Shown one piece after another: positions 8,684 through 16,710 of a stretch of DNA of 64,000 bases; within the stretch, counting starts at the first letter, position 1, and each line of letters opens with the position of its first letter. Made by a program: the position numbers and the translations under genes. The DNA lies in contig JADJXR010000001.1 in the NCBI GenBank assembly GCA_016710285.1, forward strand, positions 1 to 64,000, in the 5' to 3' direction. This DNA comes from Chlorobiota bacterium. Lineage in GTDB: Bacteria; Bacteroidota; Ignavibacteria; OLB7. The notes under the pieces are model-generated. The model had not been told where the DNA came from, did no database searches, and worked only from the letters and a program-made list of their open reading frames with translations.

Positions 8684-9795
8684 TGAGCGCAACCCGCGCA
8701 ATGATTGATCGGGCCGCGTTGCGGAACAACTTGGGCGTTATCCGGCGCACGATTCCGCCAACAACCCGGGTGATGGGCGTTGTGAAAGCCAACTGCTACG
8801 GCCACTCCACCGAACTCTCCGTTCCGGTCCTTCTTGATGAAGGGATTGATCTGTTCGGGGTGGCGAATGTTGAGGAAGGGCGGCGGCTGCGGCAATCGGG
8901 GCTTGAAGGAACGATTGTGGTGCTGGGCCCCCCGATTCCGGGAAGCATGGCGGCCTACGGCCAGCACCGGCTGGAGGCATTGGTCAGCAACGAACGAATG
9001 GCCACGCAGCTTGCCGAATCCACCCCGATTGGAGCTTCGGTGAACGTCCACCTGTTTGTTGACACCGGCATGGCGCGCAACGGCGCACGCCCCAACGACG
9101 CGGTGGAGCTGCTTCGATTGATCGCAACGTTGCCGCAGCTGAATATCGTCGGTTTTGCCAGCCACTTCGCCACCAGCGATGAGCCGGAAAACCCGTTCGC
9201 CCTTCAGCAAATCGAAATTTTCCGAACCACGCTTGGCCAAGCAACCGATGCCGGCTTCCGGTTCCGCGACGTTCATTTGGCGAACAGCGGCGGCATCTTC
9301 AATTTCCCTGATTCCCATTATTCGGTGGTTCGCCCGGGGTTGTCGCTGTACGGCTACCACCCCACCCAATCGCGCCATGCCAGCAGTGGCTTGCTTCCGG
9401 TGATGCACTTGCACACCCGCGTTGCCAACGTCACGCGGTTCCCCGCCGGAGTATCGGTCAGCTACGGGCGGCGGTATTTCACAAAGCAGGAAACCGAGAT
9501 TGCCACGCTCCCAATCGGCTATGGCGACGGACTGATGCGGACGCTGACCAACAACCTGAATGTGCTGATTGCCGGCGGCAGCTTCCCCGTTGTCGGGACC
9601 ATCTGCATGGATGAAGTGATGGTGGATTTGGGACCCGATTCCCGAATTCAACCTGGCGAGACTGCGGTGCTGATTGGCCGCAGCGGGAACCGCCAGATTG
9701 GTGCCGACCAGCTTGCCGAGGCTGCCGGGACCATCCCCTACGAAATCTGTACGAACGTCTCGGCACGGGTCCCGCGCATTGCCGCCAATTGGTGA
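8683..9795 (+). CDS. alr: Alanine racemase
   Basis: This PLP enzyme interconverts L- and D-alanine for peptidoglycan. The 370-residue protein shows the PLP-binding lysine in VVKANCYGHS (Lys35; the family norm is KANAYGHG) and the second catalytic base Tyr261 in SYGRRY. It also has the conserved VRPGLSLYGY and GTICMDEVMVDL segments. The start at 8683 shares a base with the upstream stop and is preceded by a purine-rich GGAGGGGGGA ribosome site. Longer upstream readings in this frame have no homology. The length is typical of a single-domain Alr. Confidence 0.93.
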   Translation: MSATRAMIDRAALRNNLGVIRRTIPPTTRVMGVVKANCYGHSTELSVPVLLDEGIDLFGVANVEEGRRLRQSGLEGTIVVLGPPIPGSMAAYGQHRLEALVSNERMATQLAESTPIGASVNVHLFVDTGMARNGARPNDAVELLRLIATLPQLNIVGFASHFATSDEPENPFALQQIEIFRTTLGQATDAGFRFRDVHLANSGGIFNFPDSHYSVVRPGLSLYGYHPTQSRHASSGLLPVMHLHTRVANVTRFPAGVSVSYGRRYFTKQETEIATLPIGYGDGLMRTLTNNLNVLIAGGSFPVVGTICMDEVMVDLGPDSRIQPGETAVLIGRSGNRQIGADQLAEAAGTIPYEICTNVSARVPRIAANW

Positions 9796-9881
9796 GCACG
9801 CAGCGGATTCCCCCAAGAACCTTTCTCTCAACAGACATCAACCTGACATCAGTCCCTGAAACCAGTAATCGAGCCCTCCCG

Positions 9882-10967
9882 ATGAAAATTTTCGCAGTGA
9901 TTATGGCCGGCGGCGTTGGCTCACGTTTGTGGCCCAAAAGCCGTGAGGCCAGCCCGAAGCAACTTCTCCACATCCTTGGCGATGGGACAATGATCCAAAA
10001 CACGGTGGCGCGGCTTCAGCCGATGGTTCCGTTCCAGGATATTTTCATCGTCACTAACCGAAGCCAGGTGGAGGCGATCCACCAGCAAACGCCGCAGATT
10101 CCTCGGGAGAATATTATTGCCGAACCGTTCGGGCGGAACACCGCGCCCTGCGTAGCATTGGCGGCCACGATCCTTCGCGACAGGGACCCGGAAGGGGTGA
10201 TGGTGGTGCTTCCGGCCGACCATTGGATCCAGAATGTTGGGGAGTTCCAGCAGAAATTGCGGCTTGCCTGCGAAGCCGCCCAGGAGATGCGGTGCCTTGT
10301 CACGATGGGAATCGCCCCCACCCGACCGGAGACCGGCTACGGCTACATCCAATGGCTGGACCGTGCCGACCAAGCGAACCGTTTTTTTGAGCAGGGCCTG
10401 CGCCCGGTGAAAACCTTCGCCGAAAAGCCGGACCTGACCACCGCCCAAGAGTTTTTAGAAAGCGGCGATTTTTTATGGAACAGCGGAATGTTTGCGTGGC
10501 GGGTGGATACCATCATCGAGGAATTCCAGCAGCACTTGCCGGAGCTGATGGAGCAGGCGGAGTCCATCCACGCCGCCATTGGCTCCGATTATTACGCCGA
10601 TCAGTTGGAGAATATCTATGGCCAGATCGCGCCAATCTCGATTGATTACGGCATCATGGAAAAATCCCGGCGGGTGTATGTAACCCAGTGCGAATTCGGC
10701 TGGAGCGATGTGGGAAGCTGGGACGAGACCTACCGCTTGTCGCGCAAGGACAACAACGGGAACTCCATTGTTGGGGATGTCATCACGATTGATACCAGCA
10801 ACAGCTTCATCCGAACCGCAGGGAAGATGATCGCCACGGTGGGGATCAAAGATTTGATTGTGATTGACACCGACGACGCGCTCCTGATCTGCCACCGGGG
10901 GGATTCGCAGCGGGTGCAAGGGGTGGTGGATTACCTGCGGCGGAAAAAGATCAGCAGCTTGCTGTAA
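9882..10967 (+). CDS. manC: Mannose-1-phosphate guanylyltransferase
   Basis: This enzyme makes GDP-mannose from mannose-1-phosphate and GTP. The 361-residue protein has the nucleotidyltransferase signature VIMAGGVGSRLWPKSR at residues 7-22. It also has AEPFGRNTAPC, VLPADHWI and the family motifs FAEKP, FLWNSGMF and GWSDVGSW. It lacks the C-terminal phosphomannose isomerase domain of two-domain ManC proteins. The ATG at 9882 starts exactly at the first beta strand. It lies far from the polysaccharide locus at 48-64 kb but could supply its mannose donor. Confidence 0.92.
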   Translation: MKIFAVIMAGGVGSRLWPKSREASPKQLLHILGDGTMIQNTVARLQPMVPFQDIFIVTNRSQVEAIHQQTPQIPRENIIAEPFGRNTAPCVALAATILRDRDPEGVMVVLPADHWIQNVGEFQQKLRLACEAAQEMRCLVTMGIAPTRPETGYGYIQWLDRADQANRFFEQGLRPVKTFAEKPDLTTAQEFLESGDFLWNSGMFAWRVDTIIEEFQQHLPELMEQAESIHAAIGSDYYADQLENIYGQIAPISIDYGIMEKSRRVYVTQCEFGWSDVGSWDETYRLSRKDNNGNSIVGDVITIDTSNSFIRTAGKMIATVGIKDLIVIDTDDALLICHRGDSQRVQGVVDYLRRKKISSLL

Positions 10968-10990
10968 ACCATGTTGCAAGGAGGTGGCCG

Positions 10991-11572
10991 GTGCGCAGCT
11001 TCTTTTTCGACAGATCCAACGGAGCCACGCGGGCATGGCTATCGCCACTGCTGTTGCTGGGGTTTCTGGGCTGGTTGCTGCTTCCATCTCTACTTCAGGG
11101 GCAAGCGTTGGAGGAAGCGGCCGATAGCACGTGGCAGGTGAGCGAGGAACGCCCCATCGTGACCGACACGCTTCTTGCCCCTTCCGACACGCTGTTCCTT
11201 TCGGATACTCTAGATTCTCTACTTCCCGACACCGTATCCCCCGACACTCTATTTCTTGAAGAAGGGATCATCATCCAGCTTGAGGGGGAGGCCAGCTACT
11301 ACGCCGACAAGTTTGAGGGGCGGAAGACTTCGTGCGGGGAAACGTTCCAGCAGGATGAGCTGACAGCAGCCCACCGTGAGTTCCCATTTGGAACCATTCT
11401 GAAAGTGATGAACCGCACCACGGGGCTGCATACCATTGTCCGGATCAACGACCGTGGGCCATGGAAACCGTCCCGAATCATTGACCTTTCCCGATGCGCT
11501 GCCGAGCAAGTGGGGATGCTGAACGCGGGGGTTGCGAACGTTCGCATAGAAATTTTGCGTTGGGGGCCGTAA
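10991..11572 (+). CDS. RlpA-like septal ring lytic transglycosylase family protein
   Basis: The 193-residue protein has one N-terminal membrane or signal segment (WLSPLLLLGFLGWLLLPSLL). An acidic Ser/Asp/Thr linker follows, with repeated SDTL/PDTL units. The C-terminal part is a double-psi beta-barrel from GEASYYADKFEGRKTSCGE to the end (about 97-190). RlpA barrels cleave or bind peptidoglycan strands lacking stem peptides at division sites. INDRGPW and RIIDLSRCAAEQ are the usual barrel motifs. The start is GTG, supported by a near-perfect AAGGAGGTG ribosome site five bases upstream, and follows manC by 23 bp. Confidence 0.87.
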   Translation: MRSFFFDRSNGATRAWLSPLLLLGFLGWLLLPSLLQGQALEEAADSTWQVSEERPIVTDTLLAPSDTLFLSDTLDSLLPDTVSPDTLFLEEGIIIQLEGEASYYADKFEGRKTSCGETFQQDELTAAHREFPFGTILKVMNRTTGLHTIVRINDRGPWKPSRIIDLSRCAAEQVGMLNAGVANVRIEILRWGP

Positions 11573-11621
11573 TCGCACTTTTTTCTGGGTTGAAGCTATC
11601 TGTTAAATAGGGAGATGCTGC

Positions 11622-11629
11622 TATATTTG
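11622..11629 (+). promoter_or_regulatory. Likely -7 box for the 1499-residue T9SS protein
   Basis: TATATTTG matches the TAnnTTTG consensus. It sits in the 260-bp gap between rlpA and the large T9SS gene and would give a leader of about 200 nt. The -33 region is poor (TTA 16 nt upstream). Apart from this box I see nothing in 11573-11832. Confidence 0.45.
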
Positions 11630-11832
11630 GTGCATCTGATTTTTTCTTCTTTCTTCCGGTAACACTTCCCCCGCTCTAGGGTCTTTGTATCTGTTGCCCA
11701 AACGGCTGGGCCGCACCTTCAGATTGTTGTTTATTGCCAACCTGCGCCACGCGGGTTGCCCGTTCTACCGAATCAACAGACAGTTCTCAGCTCATACAAC
11801 TTCCAATCTTCAACCTATTGGGGAACTTCAGC

Positions 11833-14800
11833 ATGAATCGAACTACTCCATGCAGGAACCGAACAAAAGGCATAACGGCCTTTTTGTTTGCGTTGTTCCT
11901 TGCGGCCTGCTTGCCGGGGCTGCTCCGTGCGCAAGCACCAACCATTGGAGAGTGCCAGGGTGGCTTAACGTACGTGATAGCCTTCCCGGACACCTCCACC
12001 AACACGTTCGACAACCGTTATCAGCCCAAATTCCAGCCACGCTTTGAGTTCTTTATCTACTCATCGGTGGAAGGGAACAGGGTGCGTGTGGGATCGGGCG
12101 CGGGGGCATCGCGGACCATTGTGCCGCAGGCAGGCAAATTCGAAATTGTTCCGGCGCAACCGAACCCGGTTGTCAACTTCTCCGGAACGCCATCCTACAA
12201 CACCTTCAAGATCGAGGCCGACTACCCGATCGTGGTCTATGCCTACTTCGCTACCCCTTTCGGTGGCGAGGCATTCACCCCGATCCCCGTGGAATCATGG
12301 GGCACCGAGTACTTTGCCAACATGATGCCAGGTGAGGTAATCAACGACTTGAACCCAGGTGGTGAGTTCAACTACCAGCGGTTCCCGCGCACTGCTCCGG
12401 CAGAGATCACCGTTCTTGCGGCATTCGACGACACCCGCATCACCATCTACAACACGGCCCAATTGGACGGATTCCCCAAAACGGTAGATGTGGAGTTGAA
12501 AGCCTATCAGGCATACCAAGTTCAAAGCTATGTGGACACCGCTACCGAGAATCTTGGCACGCCACAACCGGACCTTGCTGGATCCATCATTATCTCCAAC
12601 AATCCTATCGGCGTTATCGCTACCACCAGCCGCACACCAAACCGCGACTTAGGCGCAGGCTTGGGGCAGAACTCCATGAAGAATCCACTGATGGAGTCCA
12701 TGGCATCGAAGGATCAGTTGGGGAAAAAGTTCGTCTATCTGCCGGCATGGGATAGCAACCGCCCAACAGGCGAGCCAGGCGAAAAGACCGAAGAGAAACG
12801 CCCGCACGAAATCGTCCGTATCGTTGGCGTGCAGCAAGACTACGAGACCAACGGCTACGAAACCAACGGCTCCACTGGCGACCGTTCCGACTTCAAGATT
12901 GACTACCAGAAGAACTACACCTCGCTTATCGGTGTTCCTTCGCCACGGTATTACGAAACCGATACGGCAGCCATCGCCATGCACTCCACCAGCACTGCGG
13001 TCCGCTTCAATGGAACCACACTCTACTGGGGGAACTACATCGGTGCCAGCTACGACGCGCTTGGGGTACCCTGGATGGTGGAAATGACCCCACGCGAACA
13101 GTGGGTCAGCTTTGCACCATTCTATACTCCCGCATATCCCACCGACGGTGGAAATGGAGCGATGAGCCATTACTTCAACTTAACCACCGAAGAGCGGTAC
13201 AAGGATAGCGTCTTTATTAAGATCGGTGCCGGCGCCGAACAACCGTTCGTCTTCAACCGTGGAAAAATTCCTGGCACTGACTTGATTTGGGGAACCATCC
13301 GTCCAAATCCAGGCATTGACTACTACGTTCGTGGCAACAGCGAGAACGTGAAGTTCTACGGTTTTGTCTATGGCAACCTAAAAGGAACGGAGCTGTACCG
13401 CCCAGGCAAAATCAAGAAGAATCCTTCGCCGAACACCGCCGGTGCGGGTGGCAACAAGCCTGGCAGCAAGCTGCTCCATCCTTCTGAGTACGAAGAGTAC
13501 AACGCAATGGCGTACGCCTATCCATTGGCTCCGTCGCGCTGCGCGTTGGGTCCTGGCGACTCGCTGTTGTTAGAGATTGAGCAGGTTTGCGACCTGATGA
13601 AGGTCAAAGCACGGGCAATCAACGAGAATCCCGTTGGACTGCGGAACATCGCGCTGGAGAAAGGGTCGGTCAACACAAAACTGGTCTTTATTGACCCAGT
13701 TCGTGCCGACCTTGTGATCCGCAAAACGAAAGTGGAGTTTGAGGTTCGGCCAATCAACAAGTACGAGGATGCGGAAGCCACCGTGGTCATCACCGACCGC
13801 ACCGGCAAGAAGACCCGTATCCCCTACAAGTACTTTGCCGAGCGTTTGGAGCTGACACCACAACGCGACAGCGTGATTGACTTCGGTCAGGTAACGATCA
13901 ACACAACATCGGCCGATAGCACGATCAAAATCTGCAACCCGCTTGGCCGCCCAATCCTGATTAAAGAGATTGAACTCATCTTGAAGACCCAACGCTTTGA
14001 GATCGTTCATGACGGCAAAGCAGGCGACAAATTCACGCTTGACAGAACCCTGCAACCAGGCGAGTGCTTCGAGATCAAGGCGCACATCACGCCAAACGTT
14101 GAGAACCGCTTGTACGAAGACTCTGTGAAGATCAAGACAGAGTGCGGCGAGTTCAAGATTGGGCTGCGGGGCGAGACCTCCAAACCGTGCATCTACGTTG
14201 ACGACCTTGATTTCGGGACCTTCGACCTCTCGAACGACGTTGACAAGCAAGGCCGTACCAAGGAACTGAAGATCTGCAACCAAGCTCGTTCCGGTAAAGT
14301 GTTCTTCACCAACCCAAGCGGGCAGGCAGTGGTGGAATGGCTGAACAGCCTGTTCACCGTTGATCCGGCAGAGATTGAGCGGCTGAAAAACACCGTGCTT
14401 GGCCCGGGCGAGTGCACCACGATCAACGTGAAGTTCACGCCAAACGATCAAACCGGCGTCTTCACAACCACGGCACGTTTCTGGGCCAACGTCCGCGACT
14501 GCCGCGACACCTCCGTCTGGATTGCTCGCGTCACCAAGCCGGGTCCAAACATTAGCGGCTACGACTGGAAGAAACGGTGGCTTAGCAACATCAAAAACAC
14601 CTGCACCAAGAGCGACTCCGGCGTGTACGTTGCCGTTGTTCCTGTCTGGAATACCGGAACCAGCACCTTCACCGTGACCGACATCTTGTTGGTTGGCCAA
14701 GATGCTGACGATGGCTACTTCGTGATGGACAAGAGCGATCCAACGCTTAGCGTCAGCCCTGGCGACGTTATCCCGGTGTTCGACCCGAACAACCCGAACT

Positions 14801-16332
14801 ACAAGTACCAGCGCGTCTTCTTCTATCCAAAAGATGAGCGCACGTACAGCTGCACCGTTCGCCTGATCACAAGCGCGGGAACCATCGAGGACGTGCTGCT
14901 GGGCGAAGGGATCGAATCGCACGTAAGCATCACCGATAACGACTTCGGTCGCCACCTGTTCACGGGAGCAGGTTCGGTGAACGTTGCGGGAACGATCACA
15001 ATCACATCGCCAGCATCCTCGCGGCCAACAACGATTACCCGCATCGAGCTGGCGGATCCGAACTTCCGTTGGGCAGCCGGGCAAGATGTGTTGCTGCCAC
15101 AATACCCGGGCAACAGCCCGTGGGTGTTGGCACGCGATTCGTCGGTGGATCTTCGCGTTGAGTACGTGCCAGGCGTAAGCGGCGACCACACCGCCACCGT
15201 TATCCTTGAAGGTGACTTCACCAAGTGCGAGCCGAAGATCGTCGGCAACTTGGCAGGGCGCACTTACACGCTTGGGGTATCGGCCCAGGGTCACGACTTT
15301 GGCAGCATCCTAACGTGCGAAAACGGCACCGGATTTGTCACCGTGACGAACACTGGCGAAGATGACATCCAGATCACGAAGGCAACGCTGGTTGACCTTA
15401 CCAACAGCGGCTACTACATCGGCCCGTTGACGACGAAGACCTTCCCCATTCGCGTGGCGAAAGGTGCTTCCGAGCAGTTCGAGGTCCAATACGCACCGCT
15501 GACGCCAGGAACCTATCCGGCAGAGGTCCACTTCGAGATCTACAGCGGCGATAGCACAACGGTCATTGACCCGCAGCTGATTGCCCCGATCACCGGATCG
15601 GCGTTTGTGGTGCAGGCCAAGGCAAGCATTGCAACCGATTACGTCCGCTACCCAGGAACCAAGCTGCAAGTGCCGGTGGTGCTGGAGGATGCCAATTTGG
15701 ATCCAGCCAAGATTTCCAACTTGCAGTTCACGATCAACTATGAGAAGGGAATGATGGCGTTGCAGACCCCACCAGTCACCTTGCAAGGAACCTTGATGGA
15801 AGGCTGGACCATGGGACCGCCAAACCAAACGGCTGGCAACTTCACGGCCACCTTCACGGCTCCGGCTGGGCAGTTCCTGCAAGGCAACGGCAAACCATTG
15901 CTCTATCTGGAATTCCTCACCTTCTTGGGTGACACCATGGCAACCGCCATGCCGTTCCAGATTACGTTGATCGGCAGCGACCGCTGCGCTTCGGTGATAA
16001 CCTCGCCAGGTGCGGCACGTCTTGACTCCGTCTGCGGCCTGAACTTCCGCTTGATTACAGCAACCGGAATTGACTACGCCCTGGATCAGAACAAGCCAAA
16101 TCCGTTCAACCCAACTACCGATATCACATTCGGCGTTGGGCTTGATGGACAAACCTCGCTGGTGATCTACAACGCCGTTGGCGAGCGCGTAGCAACCTTG
16201 GTGAACCAATACCTGCAGCCAGGCCAGTACACCGTCACTTGGGATGCCTCCGGCTACCCATCCGGCCTGTACTACTACCGCCTGAACTCCGGCCATTGGA
16301 CCAAAACGAACACGATGATTCTAAGCAAATAA
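11833..16332 (+). CDS. Very large T9SS-sorted surface protein with IgGFc-binding-like and choice-of-anchor-D domains
   Basis: This is a 1499-residue exported protein. The ATG at 11833 is directly followed by a signal peptide (FLFALFLAACLPGLLRAQ). Residues of about 40-450 resemble the IgGFc-binding protein N-terminal domain of bacterial surface proteins: YVIAFPDTS, FEFFIYSSVEGNRVRV, YPIVVYAYFATPFGGEAF. From about residue 670, several ASH/choice-of-anchor-D immunoglobulin-like modules follow, each opening with a strand such as SVIDFGQV, DDLDFGTF or HDFGSI. A cohesin-like segment (residues 1290-1400) precedes the type A T9SS domain with NKPNPFNPTTDI and GLYYYRLNSG. It is probably surface-anchored or released. 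The ligand is unknown. It has its own promoter box and terminator, so it is monocistronic. Confidence 0.83.
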   Translation: MNRTTPCRNRTKGITAFLFALFLAACLPGLLRAQAPTIGECQGGLTYVIAFPDTSTNTFDNRYQPKFQPRFEFFIYSSVEGNRVRVGSGAGASRTIVPQAGKFEIVPAQPNPVVNFSGTPSYNTFKIEADYPIVVYAYFATPFGGEAFTPIPVESWGTEYFANMMPGEVINDLNPGGEFNYQRFPRTAPAEITVLAAFDDTRITIYNTAQLDGFPKTVDVELKAYQAYQVQSYVDTATENLGTPQPDLAGSIIISNNPIGVIATTSRTPNRDLGAGLGQNSMKNPLMESMASKDQLGKKFVYLPAWDSNRPTGEPGEKTEEKRPHEIVRIVGVQQDYETNGYETNGSTGDRSDFKIDYQKNYTSLIGVPSPRYYETDTAAIAMHSTSTAVRFNGTTLYWGNYIGASYDALGVPWMVEMTPREQWVSFAPFYTPAYPTDGGNGAMSHYFNLTTEERYKDSVFIKIGAGAEQPFVFNRGKIPGTDLIWGTIRPNPGIDYYVRGNSENVKFYGFVYGNLKGTELYRPGKIKKNPSPNTAGAGGNKPGSKLLHPSEYEEYNAMAYAYPLAPSRCALGPGDSLLLEIEQVCDLMKVKARAINENPVGLRNIALEKGSVNTKLVFIDPVRADLVIRKTKVEFEVRPINKYEDAEATVVITDRTGKKTRIPYKYFAERLELTPQRDSVIDFGQVTINTTSADSTIKICNPLGRPILIKEIELILKTQRFEIVHDGKAGDKFTLDRTLQPGECFEIKAHITPNVENRLYEDSVKIKTECGEFKIGLRGETSKPCIYVDDLDFGTFDLSNDVDKQGRTKELKICNQARSGKVFFTNPSGQAVVEWLNSLFTVDPAEIERLKNTVLGPGECTTINVKFTPNDQTGVFTTTARFWANVRDCRDTSVWIARVTKPGPNISGYDWKKRWLSNIKNTCTKSDSGVYVAVVPVWNTGTSTFTVTDILLVGQDADDGYFVMDKSDPTLSVSPGDVIPVFDPNNPNYKYQRVFFYPKDERTYSCTVRLITSAGTIEDVLLGEGIESHVSITDNDFGRHLFTGAGSVNVAGTITITSPASSRPTTITRIELADPNFRWAAGQDVLLPQYPGNSPWVLARDSSVDLRVEYVPGVSGDHTATVILEGDFTKCEPKIVGNLAGRTYTLGVSAQGHDFGSILTCENGTGFVTVTNTGEDDIQITKATLVDLTNSGYYIGPLTTKTFPIRVAKGASEQFEVQYAPLTPGTYPAEVHFEIYSGDSTTVIDPQLIAPITGSAFVVQAKASIATDYVRYPGTKLQVPVVLEDANLDPAKISNLQFTINYEKGMMALQTPPVTLQGTLMEGWTMGPPNQTAGNFTATFTAPAGQFLQGNGKPLLYLEFLTFLGDTMATAMPFQITLIGSDRCASVITSPGAARLDSVCGLNFRLITATGIDYALDQNKPNPFNPTTDITFGVGLDGQTSLVIYNAVGERVATLVNQYLQPGQYTVTWDASGYPSGLYYYRLNSGHWTKTNTMILSK

Positions 16333-16352
16333 CGCTTTCAATCTGAAGACGC

Positions 16353-16390
16353 AAGCGGCGCATCTGAATCCCAGATGCGCCGCTTTTTTT
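16353..16390 (+). terminator. Rho-independent terminator of the large T9SS gene
   Basis: A perfect 14-bp stem (AAGCGGCGCATCTG paired with CAGATGCGCCGCTT) encloses a five-base loop and is followed by seven T residues. It lies 21 bp after the stop codon. Confidence 0.95.
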
Positions 16391-16414
16391 ATCCCCAAAA
16401 ATCACCGACACGAG

Positions 16415-16502
16415 GGTAGCCGAAGGTCTTTAGCCTTCGGCGTATCTGGCTGGGCAGGCTAAAGACCTGTTATTAATCCCGACGGAGGTCGGGGCCGCTA
16501 CC
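16415..16502. repeat. Hairpin repeat element, copy B (full length)
   Basis: The left arm is GGTAGCCGAAGGTCTTTAGC followed by CTTCGG. The right arm runs from GGCAGGCTAAAGACC to GGGGCCGCTACC. The left arm alone folds (CCGAAGG/CCTTCGG), as does the right (CCCGAC/GTCGGG), and the two arms also pair with each other. It is the first of three units between two convergent genes. Confidence 0.88.
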
Positions 16503-16522
16503 TCTCGATCCCCCAAAAGACA

Positions 16523-16573
16523 CGGCAGGCTAAAGACCTGTTATTAATCCCGACGGAGGTCGGGGCCGCTACC
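16523..16573. repeat. Hairpin repeat element, right-arm half copy
   Basis: This contains only the right arm, from GGCAGGCTAAAGACC to GGGGCCGCTACC, identical to that of copies B and C. It is preceded by AAAAGACAC, the same sequence that precedes the right arm in copy C. It probably arose by deletion or duplication within the cluster. Confidence 0.85.
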
Positions 16574-16601
16574 CGACTCGGTCAGGACAGCTATCGGAAG
16601 A

Positions 16602-16699
16602 GGTAGCCGAAGGTCTTTAGCCTTCGGCGTCTCGCTCCCAAAAAGACACGGCAGGCTAAAGACCTGTTATTAATCCCGACGGAGGTCGGGGCCGCTACC
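16602..16699. repeat. Hairpin repeat element, copy C (full length)
   Basis: A full element with both arms as in copy B but a different middle (CTCGCTCCCAAAAAGACAC). It ends 12 bp before the stop of the leftward FG-GAP gene. Together with copy B and the half copy it fills the 378-bp gap 16333-16710. I see no gene there. Confidence 0.88.
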
Positions 16700-16710
16700 C
16701 CATCCCTCCT

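Noticed and set aside
13570..15294. 574-codon minus-strand frame inside the large T9SS gene
   Set aside because: Shadow of the 1499-residue reading frame, which has a signal peptide, domains and a sorting signal. The antisense reading has none.
16415..16699. Spaced repeats considered as a CRISPR array
   Set aside because: The units are not equal direct repeats, spacers vary in place and length, each unit is an inverted hairpin, and no cas genes are present.
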